From an uncultured Nonlabens sp. (GTDB lineage: Bacteria > Bacteroidota > Bacteroidia > Flavobacteriales > Flavobacteriaceae), in contig NZ_CANLXZ010000009.1 of the NCBI RefSeq assembly GCF_947495285.1, positions 1 through 64,000 on the forward strand: a stretch of DNA of 64,000 nt, written 5' to 3'. The position numbers and the translations under genes are program-made. The notes under the pieces are model-generated. The model had not been told where the DNA came from. It saw only the letters and a program-made list of their open reading frames with translations, and did not search any database. This document shows positions 34,353 to 44,411 of this stretch, piece by piece. Numbering within the stretch: the stretch's first letter is position 1; every line of letters begins with the position of its first letter.

Positions 34353-35159
34353 ATGTGCAAATATTTCAGTTTTATCTTTTTCATCACATTCGTTTCTTGT
34401 AAGCAAGAAAAACTCACTCGTATTAACTATGAAGAGATGACAGACCTGATATTAGTAAATGATTTTACTATGCCAGACGATGTTGCTTATTATGATAAAA
34501 AGGGAAAGCTGCTAACTAAGGCAGAGAAAGATCTTCTATCTGAAGACTTGCCTTATGCTAACTGGTTTATAAATGATCAAAATGTACTTAGAAAAGTCGA
34601 GTTTCAAGATCCTAAATTGGCACGTATTGCGCTTAAAAAAGAACCTGTTTTTAAAGATATAAATAAGGTAGACTGTAGTAATTTAAATAGAATTCTAGAA
34701 CGCATTTACGATAGAGATCAGGAAAATAGAACTGATAACCTAATGGATGAAGAGTTGGATTTAAACAACTTGAATTCTGTAGAGCAAATTCTCGCAAAAT
34801 GCGGCATGCCTAATGTTGATACAGCTGGAGATAAAGGTATGAGTGCTATCTGGTTAGTGATACAGCATGCTAGTGCAGATAAACGAACTAAATATTTTCC
34901 GCAACTGCTAGAAGCTGCAAACAAAGGAGATTTAGAACGTCAGGGTATTGCTTTAATGCAGGATAGAATGCTCATGGATGCTGGTAAGCAGCAATTATAC
35001 GGCTCTCAAATTACTATGAATGAAGACGGTAATTATGAACTTTATGATTTAAAGGAGCCTAGCAAAGTAGATTCTAGAAGAGCGATTATGGGCTTGGGAC
35101 CACTATCTGAATATGTTGTTTTTTGGGACTTAGAGTTTAACGTTGCTCAAGAACAATAG
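34353..35159 (+). CDS. Predicted lipoprotein, DUF6624-like
   Basis: 268 aa from the ATG at 34353. The signal peptide ends in the lipobox FVSC at about 15. The C-terminal half (about 150-235) with AIWLVIQHA, LLEAANKGDL and LMQDRMLMDAGKQQLYGSQI resembles the DUF6624 family; the function is unknown. It follows hemW by about 210 bp and converges on the O-acetylation operon. An in-frame TTG at 34305 would add 16 residues before the signal and is rejected. Confidence 0.75.
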   Translation: MCKYFSFIFFITFVSCKQEKLTRINYEEMTDLILVNDFTMPDDVAYYDKKGKLLTKAEKDLLSEDLPYANWFINDQNVLRKVEFQDPKLARIALKKEPVFKDINKVDCSNLNRILERIYDRDQENRTDNLMDEELDLNNLNSVEQILAKCGMPNVDTAGDKGMSAIWLVIQHASADKRTKYFPQLLEAANKGDLERQGIALMQDRMLMDAGKQQLYGSQITMNEDGNYELYDLKEPSKVDSRRAIMGLGPLSEYVVFWDLEFNVAQEQ

Positions 35160-35166
35160 TACTATC

Positions 35167-36633
35167 CTAAAACTGGAAGTAAATAAAAGGTTGTACTTCA
35201 CTGCTAGCAGTAGCGCTTATCACCCAAATTACTGCTGCAAATAAAATCATTTTACCTACAACTGGTATTTTATGAAAAATGGCTAGTTGTTTATCTTGCC
35301 ATTGTTGGGGTACAAAGTGCCATAAGAAACCTACAAGTAGAACAATAGCCACGTTTTGATAGCCTGTTAAAACGCTCCACCAGTTTTGTGGATTCCATTC
35401 CATCATGCCTATATTAGTAATTACGTTTAAAGCATTATCAAAATCTGACGCCCTGAAGAATATCCAGCAAAACGCCACAAAGTGAAATGTAACTATTCCT
35501 GCTATAATTTTTAAAGTATAGTGTTTGTTAGAAATCTTAGGAATGTTAAACGCTTTTTCTACCGCAAGTACGGTTCCATGCATCGCACCCCAAAGAACAA
35601 ATTTCCAAGATGCTCCATGCCATAATCCGCCCAATAACATGGTCATAAAGAGATTGAAATAGGTGCGTAGTTTTCCTTTGCGATTACCACCCATAGATAT
35701 GTATAGATAGTCCCGCAGCCAGCCAGAAAGTGATATGTGCCACCTGCGCCAGAATTCGGTCACACTGGTACTTTGATACGGTGTTCTAAAGTTAGCTGGT
35801 AGTTCAAATCCCATTAATAGAGCTAGGCCTATCGCAATGTCTGAGTATCCTGAGAAATCACAATAAATTTGTAACGTATATCCATAAACGGCCAGTAGGT
35901 TTTCAAATGAGCTATAATTATCTGGAAAATTAAATACACGATCAACAAAATTTACACTTATATAGTCAGAAATCACCGCTTTTTTAAGCAATCCGCCTAT
36001 GATGAGAAATAGAGCATAGCTCAATTCTTTTTTAGATAGGGCTAATTTTTCATATATCTGTGGTATAAAATCTTTGGCTCTTACTATAGGTCCAGCAACT
36101 AGTTGTGGAAAGAAGGAAACAAAAAACATAAAATCCCATACATTTCTCGCTGGTTCTAATTCTCTTCTGTAAATATCTATAGTATAAGACATGGTCTGGA
36201 ATGTATAGAATGATATTCCTATAGGTAGGAAAATATTTCCAAAACTCAAGTCGCCAGAAAACAAAGCATTGAAATTTTGGGTAAGAAAACCGGTGTATTT
36301 AAAGTAAGCTAATAAGCCTAGGTTGATAATACACGAGGTGATAAGTAACCATTTCCGTTTACTTGCATCATTGCTCTTGTAGATAAGATCAGATATATAA
36401 TAATCTATAAAGGAAGAAAAGATGAGTAATAAGAAGTACATCCCACTACATTTATAATAGAAAAATAATGAAAACGCAATAACATATAAAATACGTGTTC
36501 TACGCACATCAGTCATTAAGATATATAGCAAATAGAATCCCAGAAATAAATACAAAAATGCCTCACTGTTAAATAGTAAAGGTTTTTGTGGGTCATAACT
36601 GAGCCAGTTCCATATGCTTTCTAATCTGCTCAT
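35167..36633 (-). CDS. MBOAT-family O-acyltransferase (AlgI/DltB type)
   Basis: 488 aa with about ten membrane helices. LGGLWHGASWKFVLWGAMHG contains the invariant MBOAT His, and QLVAGPIVRAKDF and TEFWRRWHISL are typical AlgI-type segments. It should move acetyl groups across the inner membrane to a periplasmic acceptor. It overlaps the upstream SGNH gene by 4 bp. Two SGNH genes plus this one make a polysaccharide O-acetylation unit like AlgI with AlgJ/X. No glycosyltransferase genes are near, so the polymer is unknown. Confidence 0.88.
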   Translation of the reverse strand: MSRLESIWNWLSYDPQKPLLFNSEAFLYLFLGFYLLYILMTDVRRTRILYVIAFSLFFYYKCSGMYFLLLIFSSFIDYYISDLIYKSNDASKRKWLLITSCIINLGLLAYFKYTGFLTQNFNALFSGDLSFGNIFLPIGISFYTFQTMSYTIDIYRRELEPARNVWDFMFFVSFFPQLVAGPIVRAKDFIPQIYEKLALSKKELSYALFLIIGGLLKKAVISDYISVNFVDRVFNFPDNYSSFENLLAVYGYTLQIYCDFSGYSDIAIGLALLMGFELPANFRTPYQSTSVTEFWRRWHISLSGWLRDYLYISMGGNRKGKLRTYFNLFMTMLLGGLWHGASWKFVLWGAMHGTVLAVEKAFNIPKISNKHYTLKIIAGIVTFHFVAFCWIFFRASDFDNALNVITNIGMMEWNPQNWWSVLTGYQNVAIVLLVGFLWHFVPQQWQDKQLAIFHKIPVVGKMILFAAVIWVISATASSEVQPFIYFQF

Positions 36634-38006
36634 TTTTTATAACGATCATAAGAGTTGAAAATAGATTCTACTAGCAATTGCGCCTGTAGTTGATAGCCTG
36701 GTTTTATAAAATGAATTCTATCGCTAGAGGTTAATTTTGCAGCATACCAGTCAGGCATTGCTGTACTCGTTCTAGAAACAGAGTGTAAATCATAAAACGC
36801 CCAAGAGTTCAAGTTTGCAAAAACTCCCATTTCATAAGCATACACCGTTGCGGTAGAATTGATGCGTTTGCGTTTCTTCATGGATGGTGGTGGGCTAGTT
36901 AATAAAACACTACCAGTCATGCCTCTTTTAATCATCTCACGATTAAAAATATCCATATCAGATTTGAGTTTTTCTTCTGTATAAGTGTCATAAAAACTCT
37001 CATTAGCCCCAAGTGAGATAATTATAAGATCTGGATTTATGGCTGCTAGTTGATCAAAAAACCTAGGAAACTTGTTGTAATCACTAAATTTTGTGCCGTT
37101 AACGCCTATCCCGTGAAAATGAACACCACTTTTTCCTGTACTCAGTAAAAGTCCGTCTAGGACGTATTTTGATTCTTTTCTCGCAGCTCGCAAATAAAGT
37201 TGCTGTGTCCCTGCAGGTATTTGATAAGTAATACCATCTATAGATGTTAGGTCCTTGAAATTTGTATTAGCACTTACTTTGTTTGTAGACGTAGTGCCAG
37301 GTATTTTAAGCGATTGCCCAGCGCGCAAATTCACATTTTTCATCCCATTTGCTCGCTGTATTTTTTTTACTGATGTATGAAACTTTGCAGCTATTTTACC
37401 CAAGTAATCACCAGGTTTTACCTTGTAGGTTTTTGTGTTAGTTACTCGTTTAATAAGATTGCTTTGATCGCTTGTACTCAGTTTAAATCGCTCAGGATGT
37501 GGTGATGCTATGGTTACCTCTGTAACCGTTTCTATAGATTTATCCAGATCTACTTCCATGATAAAATTACTGTCTGTAGTTTCTAGGTTGATACCACTTA
37601 GACCTACATTATCATTTCCTTTACTTTTTACATTGCGCACAGCTGTCCAGTCGCCATTTGCTTTAAACTTAACGTCTATGGCACCATTAGTTCCTGCTAC
37701 GCGATATGGGAAAACAAAACCACGACCAGCATTACCTAGTTTATTTTGCAGCCCTTGTCTTATAAACTGTGGGAAATAAGGTCCTTGCACATGAGAATCT
37801 CCTATTTGTACAACAGTTACTTGACTACGTGTGCCATTTTCTAATTCTTCTACCTTTTTAAAGAAATCATTCAACACCAGCGGATTCTTAATTTCTTGAA
37901 AACTGCGGTCTATTAATAATGGATTGATTTGTAAATCTTCCACATTTTGCGCAATTACTGGCAGGGCTAGAATTCCTAACCATAAGAAAAGTAACTGTTT
38001 AATCAT
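36630..38006 (-). CDS. Exported SGNH hydrolase with internal LysM domain
   Basis: 458 aa. Signal peptide 1-19. The SGNH/GDSL fold has IGDSHVQG (block I), SLGANES (block III) and DRIHF (block V Asp-His). A LysM domain (about 188-235, YKVKPGDYLGKIAAKF ... LRAGQSLKIPG) is inserted between blocks. LysM would dock it on peptidoglycan, and the SGNH domain probably transfers or removes acetyl groups. It overlaps both neighbours, so it belongs to the MBOAT operon. Confidence 0.85.
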   Translation of the reverse strand: MIKQLLFLWLGILALPVIAQNVEDLQINPLLIDRSFQEIKNPLVLNDFFKKVEELENGTRSQVTVVQIGDSHVQGPYFPQFIRQGLQNKLGNAGRGFVFPYRVAGTNGAIDVKFKANGDWTAVRNVKSKGNDNVGLSGINLETTDSNFIMEVDLDKSIETVTEVTIASPHPERFKLSTSDQSNLIKRVTNTKTYKVKPGDYLGKIAAKFHTSVKKIQRANGMKNVNLRAGQSLKIPGTTSTNKVSANTNFKDLTSIDGITYQIPAGTQQLYLRAARKESKYVLDGLLLSTGKSGVHFHGIGVNGTKFSDYNKFPRFFDQLAAINPDLIIISLGANESFYDTYTEEKLKSDMDIFNREMIKRGMTGSVLLTSPPPSMKKRKRINSTATVYAYEMGVFANLNSWAFYDLHSVSRTSTAMPDWYAAKLTSSDRIHFIKPGYQLQAQLLVESIFNSYDRYKK

Positions 38007-39603
38007 GTAATGGTATATTTTTCAGACTGTCATTTAAGATGCTCGTTGCCAGACTATCTTCTTTATGTCGTTCTATTTGTAACTGTAATTGTTTTGATCT
38101 CGCTTTCGCGAAAGCGGAATAATCTTCCATCAAACTCCCATAAATCATGCGACCTATTTTACGAGAACCCCTAGAGCTGAAATGTGTGAAATCATCATTG
38201 GCCAGTTTTTGATCCGTCCATATAGGCATCGTATTAACGCCGCCCATAAGATGAAAAAGACTCATAAAACCAGACTCTGTTTTTGCTGCATAATGTTGCT
38301 GCGCACGTAATAATTTCACTACACTAGTATCTGTTTTTATGATGTTTTCAAATTTAGTTCCTTTATCTGCAGTACCTAATATAAGAATGTCTGCATCTGG
38401 AAATGCCTGTTGTAAATGGTGAATAACCTTAGTCATTCTGCTAGAGTACCAGTTGTAATTTTTAGATTTGTGAGTTAATACGTTAGCACCGAATTGTAAA
38501 ATGATGAGGTCATAACTTAATACCTGATCAAATTTTCTCATCTGGCCGATGTTTAAAATACTCAAAGGTAATCCAGAATTACCACGACTAGAAAATCCAT
38601 CAACGGCAATACCTGTCGCGTCAGAAAAGTCTATCCCATAAATAGGTGTGTTTTGTGCACCAGAAAAGTCCAATTCTATTTTTTTGAGATTTTTACTTGA
38701 TAGATTTACGGTGTTTAATCCGTTCTTACCTTTTAAAGCTATTGTGTTGAAGGTAGTGTCTTTTTCTTTAGTGACTTTTAAAAGAGTGTTATCTGTTGCT
38801 GGACCGTAAAATAGACGTGGAGAATTGAGTCGGTAGGAGTTCTTTATTCCACTAGCTAGATATTTTACACTTGCAGTAGAGTCTACAGGAAAAAAAATAG
38901 CGCCGTTTACACCATAAGGCAGGCTGTCTGTTCTTGCTTTCATGTAATTGCGCTGTGTCCAGTTACCGCTAGCATAATGTTTAACAGAATACCGAGATCG
39001 AGCACTTTCTGATTTTATGGATACAAAACCTACACCGCTACCTCCAAAACGAGTTTGCAGCGAGCTTCTAAAATCTTGTACGATTAAATCACCATCTATC
39101 ATGGAATCTCCATAATATGCAATGCGTATTTTCCCTTCTTTGGACTGATCGAGCTCATAAAGTTTTTCAAAAAATCTCTTGAGGTTATTAATTCCCTTAT
39201 AACTCTTAAGCGCAAGGGGTGATGGAATAGCGATTTTTCCAGTAGAGTCTGTTGGGCGCTCTAAATTGAAGTCAAAATCGTCTACTTTAATTAAGTCAGA
39301 ATAAGAAACCTGTTGAATCACAGGTGCAGGTATGGAATCTGTTGGGATAGTTCCTAATATAATGGAATCGGTTTTAATAGCTGGAATGACTATAGAGTCT
39401 ACTACGACGATGGTGGAATCTTCTGCCTGTTCAAATTCTTTCATAGCTCTTAGCATCAAACTATCTACTGCAATGTTGGAGCTGGTAGTGTTTTCTACAA
39501 AAAGTTTTGAAGGCAAGTAAGGTTTTGCAAAGTAGAACAGTAATCCACCTGCAGCGATTATAAAAAATGCCGATAAAAATTGTTTATGTTCCTTAAAATC
39601 CAT
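37999..39603 (-). CDS. Membrane-anchored SGNH-family protein of the O-acetylation operon
   Basis: 534 aa from the ATG at 39603; a TTG 33 codons upstream (39702) would add a tail with no known domain. One membrane helix near the start (about 11-29) is followed by a Ser/Thr/Pro-rich linker and an SGNH domain with YYGDSMIDGD, LQFGANVLTH and DDFTHFSSRG. Length and anchor resemble AlgX/AlgJ-type acetyltransferases, in which this fold moves acetyl groups from the MBOAT partner to sugar. The stop overlaps the next SGNH gene. A 16-bp palindrome encodes AFAKA near the C-terminus. Confidence 0.8.
   Translation of the reverse strand: MDFKEHKQFLSAFFIIAAGGLLFYFAKPYLPSKLFVENTTSSNIAVDSLMLRAMKEFEQAEDSTIVVVDSIVIPAIKTDSIILGTIPTDSIPAPVIQQVSYSDLIKVDDFDFNLERPTDSTGKIAIPSPLALKSYKGINNLKRFFEKLYELDQSKEGKIRIAYYGDSMIDGDLIVQDFRSSLQTRFGGSGVGFVSIKSESARSRYSVKHYASGNWTQRNYMKARTDSLPYGVNGAIFFPVDSTASVKYLASGIKNSYRLNSPRLFYGPATDNTLLKVTKEKDTTFNTIALKGKNGLNTVNLSSKNLKKIELDFSGAQNTPIYGIDFSDATGIAVDGFSSRGNSGLPLSILNIGQMRKFDQVLSYDLIILQFGANVLTHKSKNYNWYSSRMTKVIHHLQQAFPDADILILGTADKGTKFENIIKTDTSVVKLLRAQQHYAAKTESGFMSLFHLMGGVNTMPIWTDQKLANDDFTHFSSRGSRKIGRMIYGSLMEDYSAFAKARSKQLQLQIERHKEDSLATSILNDSLKNIPLHD
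38101..38116. repeat. 16-bp palindrome CGCTTTCGCGAAAGCG, copy 11
   Basis: Exact copy near the 3' end of the first SGNH gene, read as AFAKA. Confidence 0.95.
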
Positions 39604-39802
39604 GCCGTAATTCAACGCTTTTATAAGGCGTTTTGTTGGGTTGCAAGGTAGTTTTTTAGCTTGGATTTCTAAGCAGGTGATTCTGCTTTGTGTTATTTTC
39701 AATTCTGACCTAAAAATCGATAAACGTATAGATTTAGATGTGAAAACTTGATTTTTGGGTGATTATGGATATTAATATTTAGATTTGGAAAAAAATTGAT
39801 TG

Positions 39803-40684
39803 ATGAAGTATCTGTTCAGTATTGTAATACTATTTAGTTTGTTCTCTTGTTCAAGCGATGATGATATAGTGCTACAAACTCAAGCGATGGGTTTGAAGAA
39901 GATTACTTACAGCACAAACAATTATATTCTTTTTGATACACAGGAAAGAATAGACATCATAAACTCGTTGCATCGAACTACGCAATTTAATTATGATGCA
40001 CAATCTCGAGTTTCTTCTATCTCGGTTACTGAAAATGGAGCCACCCTAGTTCATAATGTAATTTATGACGCAAATGATAAAATACGTTCTATTGGATCTA
40101 GAACATTTACATACGACTCTTTGCTAAATCAATATGGAGAAGACAGTACGTATGGTTTTTTTCAAGAGATAACATCTACATATACAGAAACAGAGACTTG
40201 GCAACGTCTTTACAGAGGAAATATCGATAACAATTTACTAGATCAATGTGATTATAGTTTGATAACCATAGTAGATGCTAATGGAGTTACTACGGGAAGA
40301 GCAGAGGAGTGCTTTTCAGTAGGTAGTTTTTCCTTTTATTTTAATGTAGACAACAATATATCAGTAGGTGAAGAGTTTCCTGAGGTTATAGATTATAGTT
40401 CTACTATAAATCCAGCAAATCAATCAGGTAAAAGCAACTTAGATCATCTTTTTGGATTTTTACGGTATCGACCTTTTAGAGATTCTATAAATATTCCAAG
40501 CAGCTATCTTTTATTTTCGGCTCATATTCCTGATGCAATCCAGAATGACCCTGGTGGTCCACAGATGAGAAGAAGAATATTTACATATGATAATCAAGGT
40601 AGGATAGAAAGTTATTTTACAGAATATTATTATCTTGATACATTAGAAAATACATCAGCACCAGTTCTCTATGAGTATTTTTAA
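39803..40684 (+). CDS. Predicted lipoprotein with YD/RHS-like strand repeats
   Basis: 293 aa. Lipobox LFSCSS at about 17. FNYDAQSRVSSISV and FTYDNQGRIESY resemble YD-repeat strand units, as in many Bacteroidota surface lipoproteins, but only a few copies are present. No enzyme motif. The ATG at 39803 is preferred over the TTG just before it. It is divergent from the O-acetylation operon and convergent with a pseudogene. Confidence 0.75.
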   Translation: MKYLFSIVILFSLFSCSSDDDIVLQTQAMGLKKITYSTNNYILFDTQERIDIINSLHRTTQFNYDAQSRVSSISVTENGATLVHNVIYDANDKIRSIGSRTFTYDSLLNQYGEDSTYGFFQEITSTYTETETWQRLYRGNIDNNLLDQCDYSLITIVDANGVTTGRAEECFSVGSFSFYFNVDNNISVGEEFPEVIDYSSTINPANQSGKSNLDHLFGFLRYRPFRDSINIPSSYLLFSAHIPDAIQNDPGGPQMRRRIFTYDNQGRIESYFTEYYYLDTLENTSAPVLYEYF

Positions 40685-40694
40685 TTTTTTATGA

Positions 40695-41416
40695 TCAAAA
40701 CCCACTCACTAGCAACCTTCTAGCTGCATTTTTACCGCAATTTTGATAGTTGTGATAAGCCATTGCGGCACGTTCCCTAATTTGATCGGCGTTTTCTTTT
40801 CTAATCCAGCCCTTGATGGCTGCATCTATTGTATACGCTTCTGGCGCCATAAGATGCGTGGTCCATACGAGTGGTTTTGCTTTTGAAACTTGCAAATGCT
40901 GCGTAAAATAATTTTTGCTATAACAAGCCAGAATAATAGTTTCTCTTTTTAGATCGTTTACGGGATCAAAAGCTCCAATTACATCAAATTCCATTAGTCC
41001 ATTATGACCTATATACCCTAATAATTGAGAATCTCCACCAAAACACAGCATCTGTTCATCAATAGCTATTTGAAAACCGTTGCGGCCAGCACTAGCTTCT
41101 AAGAAATCTATAAGTTGTTTGCTGGATGTATTACCATCATAGGCGCCTGCAAGTAAATAGGTGTTTGATTTTTTATGCTTGAAACTAGTTTCCAGTCCTT
41201 ACTGCGTTTAAAAAATCTCTTGATGCCATAACCTGCGCCTCAATATGAATTATTAAATGCATCTTGACCGTTTCCTATTTTTTCTGGTACAGGCGCGATA
41301 CCTTGATTCACATTATCGCAAAGTGCTACAAAAATATGGATGGTTTTAATTTTATTTGCATTAGAAAATTGCCACGATCCTAGAATAAATAGGATAAATA
41401 GAAGAAAGGTTTTCAT
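40695..41416 (-). pseudogene. Broken gene for a conserved exported protein
   Basis: One gene has been interrupted twice. An N-terminal part from ATG 41416 (signal peptide ending FSNAN) runs into a TGA at about 41240, after which the frame stays open (GAGYGIKRFFK). Near 41185 the coding signal shifts frame (an apparent small deletion) and then continues unbroken to 40695 (KHKKSNTYL through LLVSGF). I recall intact relatives in other Flavobacteriaceae with Trp at the stop position, from memory. Function unknown. The pieces as annotated separately would be misleading. Confidence 0.75.
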
Positions 41417-41469
41417 AGTTGATAAACGACATAGGATTAGAATTCGTATGAGAAGATGGTTGCAGGTAT

Positions 41470-41485
41470 CGCTTTCGCGAAAGCG
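41470..41485. repeat. 16-bp palindrome CGCTTTCGCGAAAGCG, copy 12
   Basis: Exact copy just upstream of the pseudogene start, in the divergent region towards sdhC. Confidence 0.95.
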
Positions 41486-41624
41486 AAACAAAAAACAACA
41501 TTTAATTAACCATTTTTATGAAAGGATAATAAGAAACATCCTACTTATTAAGGGCATCGAGGCTAGAAAACTATTAAGATTGAATCCAAATAAGGTAAAG
41601 TTAAAGGGCTTTTATCTATTACGA

Positions 41625-41655
41625 TTGAAATTGATAGATCTGAAAGTTATCTTTG
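41625..41655 (+). promoter_or_regulatory. sdhCAB promoter
   Basis: TTG (41625-41627), 20 bp, TATCTTTG (41648-41655), 22 bp upstream of the sdhC ATG. A good match to the Bacteroidota promoter. Confidence 0.65.
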
Positions 41656-41677
41656 CGTCTAAACTAAAAAATCACAC

Positions 41678-42340
41678 ATGAGCGCATTAGTAAAATCATC
41701 GCTTGCCAGAAAGTGGGTAATGGCACTTTCAGGATTATTCCTAGTTGTCTTTCTAACACAACACTTTGTCATCAACATCACATCTGTTTTTGCACCAGAT
41801 TTATTTAATGAATGGTCCCATTTCATGGGTTATAATCCATTAGTACAATTTGTAGCACAACCTATTTTAATAGGTGGATTAATTGTTCACTTTGTAATGG
41901 GAATAGTGCTGGACCTTCAAAACAGAAAAGCTCGTCCAGTGAAGTATGCACAGTTTTCTGGTAATTCTAATTCATCATGGGTGTCTCGTAATATGATTAT
42001 TACTGGTTTAGTTGTGCTAGCATTTTTAGGACTCCATATGTATGACTTTTGGGTTCATGAAATGACGGTAAAGTACATAGACGTGCAGCCAGAAGCGCCA
42101 ACAAGGTATTACACTGAGTTAAGAGAAAAATTTGTAGACCCTATAAGAGTTGGTTTTTACGTAATTTCTTTTGTTTTGCTTGCGATGCACTTGTGGCATG
42201 GTTTCAATAGTTCTTTCCAGTCTGTTGGGGCTAAAGCTGTCAATAAAGGTGATGGATTAAGAAAAGCAACTTATGCATGGTCCGTATTGATCCCTGCTGG
42301 GTTCATTTTTATTGCATTGTATCATCACTTTACTCATTAA
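41678..42340 (+). CDS. sdhC: Succinate dehydrogenase cytochrome b subunit
   Basis: 220 aa with five membrane helices, the single-subunit anchor of the Bacteroidota/epsilon-type (type B) complex. Several His residues (HFVIN, HFVMG, LHMYDFWVH, MHLWHGF) could bind two haems. It passes electrons from succinate to menaquinone, or the reverse as fumarate reductase. First gene of sdhCAB, 12 bp before sdhA. Confidence 0.93.
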   Translation: MSALVKSSLARKWVMALSGLFLVVFLTQHFVINITSVFAPDLFNEWSHFMGYNPLVQFVAQPILIGGLIVHFVMGIVLDLQNRKARPVKYAQFSGNSNSSWVSRNMIITGLVVLAFLGLHMYDFWVHEMTVKYIDVQPEAPTRYYTELREKFVDPIRVGFYVISFVLLAMHLWHGFNSSFQSVGAKAVNKGDGLRKATYAWSVLIPAGFIFIALYHHFTH

Positions 42341-42352
42341 TAATAAGAAGTT

Positions 42353-44356
42353 ATGTCAGTATTAGATTCTAAAGTACCTGAAGGACCACTTGCTGAAAAG
42401 TGGGTAAATCATAAAAATCACATTAACCTAGTTAACCCTGCAAATAAGCGTAACATAGATGTTATCGTAGTAGGGACTGGACTAGCAGGTGGAGCTGCAG
42501 CTGCAACTCTAGCAGAGCTAGGATATAATGTAAAGACATTTTGTTACAACGATTCTCCACGTCGTGCGCACTCGATTGCTGCACAAGGTGGTATTAACGC
42601 TGCAAAGAATTATCAAGGTGATGGAGATTCAAATTTCCGTTTATTCTATGATACTATAAAAGGTGGTGATTATAGATCTCGAGAAGCAAACGTGCACCGT
42701 CTGGCTGAGGTTTCTTCTAATATTATCGACCAGTGTGTTGCTCAAGGAGTTCCTTTTGCACGTGAGTATGGTGGGTTGTTAGATAACCGTTCTTTCGGTG
42801 GTGTATTAGTTTCTAGAACATTTTATGCAGCTGGACAGACTGGACAGCAGTTATTATTAGGAGCGTATTCTGCCTTAAACAGACAGATTAACCGTGGTAA
42901 GGTGCAACCTTTTAACCGTCATGAGATGTTAGATCTTGTAAAGGTAGATGGTAAAGCCCGCGGTATCATTGCTCGTAATTTAGTTACTGGCGAGATAGAA
43001 AGACATGGAGCGCATGCTGTAGTAATCGCCTCTGGTGGTTATGGAAATGTGTTTTTTCTTTCTACTAATGCTATGGGTAGTAACGTAATGGCAGCATGGA
43101 GAACCCACCGTCGTGGAGCACACTTTGCAAACCCATGTTACACTCAAATTCACCCTACTTGTATTCCGGTAAGTGGTGAGCATCAATCTAAACTGACTCT
43201 TATGTCAGAATCACTTAGAAATGATGGTCGAATTTGGGTTCCTAAAAATCTGGAAGACGCAAAAGCTATACGCGAAGGGAAATTAAGAGGTGTTGATCTT
43301 AAAGAAGAAGATAGAGATTATTATCTAGAAAGAAGGTATCCAGCCTTTGGTAACTTAGTGCCTCGTGATGTTGCATCACGAGCTGCAAAAGAACGTTGTG
43401 ACGCTGGTTATGGTGTAAATAAAACTGGTAATGCGGTTTACCTCGATTTTGAAGAGTCGTTCTATCGTTATGGTAAAGTAGAAGCTCTTACTCATGGAAA
43501 GAAAGATGCTAGTAAAGAGGAAATGATTGCTTTAGGAAAAAAAGTAATTGAAAAGAAGTACGGTAATCTATTTGATATGTATCAAAACATATCTGATGAA
43601 AACCCTTATGAAGTACCTATGAAAATTTTCCCTGCGGTTCATTATACCATGGGAGGTTTATGGGTGGATTATAACTTACAAACTACTGTTCCAGGATGTT
43701 TTGCAGCTGGTGAAGCAAACTTTTCTGATCACGGTGCAAACCGTCTAGGAGCTAGTGCATTGATGCAAGGTCTAGCAGACGGTTATTTTGTTCTACCATA
43801 TACTATAGGTGATTATCTAGCTGACGAGATTAGAACGGGCGCAATCTCTACGGATACTGCTGAGTTTGATCAGGCAGAAAAAGACACTCGCGCTAGAATC
43901 GAGAAATTGATGAATGGTTCAGGTCTTCATTCTGTGGACTATTATCATAAAAAGTTAGGTTTAATCATGTGGAATAAATGTGGAATGTCTCGTAATGAAA
44001 CAGACCTTAAATCTGCAATGGATGAAATAGCTGAACTTAGAGCAGATTTCTGGAAAAACGTAAAGGTTCCTGGAAGTGCAGACACTAAGAATCAAGAACT
44101 TGAAAAAGCAGGACGTGTTGCTGATTTCCTTGAATTAGGAGAACTGTTTGCAAAGGATGCTTTAGATAGAAATGAAAGCTGTGGTGGTCACTTCCGTGAA
44201 GAGTACCAGACAGAGGAAGGCGAGGCGCTGAGGGATGATGTAAATTATGCTTACGTCTCTGCTTGGGAATATAACGAGAATCCACGTGACGCAAAATTAC
44301 ACAAGGAAGACCTAGTGTTTGAGAACGTAGAATTGAAAACTCGTTCTTATAAATAA
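42353..44356 (+). CDS. sdhA: Succinate dehydrogenase flavoprotein subunit
   Basis: 667 aa. The dinucleotide fold is [19 protein letters not shown], and [15 protein letters not shown] contains the His for covalent [21 protein letters not shown] and HYTMGGL are active-site segments. The length with a long C-terminal extension is usual for the type B enzyme. It oxidises succinate to fumarate. It sits between sdhC (12 bp) and sdhB (55 bp, containing a 16-bp palindrome). Confidence 0.96.
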   Translation: MSVLDSKVPEGPLAEKWVNHKNHINLVNPANKRNIDVIVVGTGLAGGAAAATLAELGYNVKTFCYNDSPRRAHSIAAQGGINAAKNYQGDGDSNFRLFYDTIKGGDYRSREANVHRLAEVSSNIIDQCVAQGVPFAREYGGLLDNRSFGGVLVSRTFYAAGQTGQQLLLGAYSALNRQINRGKVQPFNRHEMLDLVKVDGKARGIIARNLVTGEIERHGAHAVVIASGGYGNVFFLSTNAMGSNVMAAWRTHRRGAHFANPCYTQIHPTCIPVSGEHQSKLTLMSESLRNDGRIWVPKNLEDAKAIREGKLRGVDLKEEDRDYYLERRYPAFGNLVPRDVASRAAKERCDAGYGVNKTGNAVYLDFEESFYRYGKVEALTHGKKDASKEEMIALGKKVIEKKYGNLFDMYQNISDENPYEVPMKIFPAVHYTMGGLWVDYNLQTTVPGCFAAGEANFSDHGANRLGASALMQGLADGYFVLPYTIGDYLADEIRTGAISTDTAEFDQAEKDTRARIEKLMNGSGLHSVDYYHKKLGLIMWNKCGMSRNETDLKSAMDEIAELRADFWKNVKVPGSADTKNQELEKAGRVADFLELGELFAKDALDRNESCGGHFREEYQTEEGEALRDDVNYAYVSAWEYNENPRDAKLHKEDLVFENVELKTRSYK

Positions 44357-44373
44357 TTGAATTTTAAATGTTC

Positions 44374-44389
44374 CGCTTTCGCGAAAGCG
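44374..44389. repeat. 16-bp palindrome CGCTTTCGCGAAAGCG, copy 13
   Basis: Exact copy in the 55-bp gap between sdhA and sdhB, so it is transcribed within the operon. Confidence 0.95.
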
Positions 44390-44411
44390 AGACAAACTAA
44401 ATATAAAAAGT

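Noticed and set aside
41340-41681. 113-aa plus-strand ORF upstream of sdhC
   Set aside because: Extremely basic, Leu/Ile/Arg-rich composition opposite the pseudogene, and it covers the sdhC promoter.
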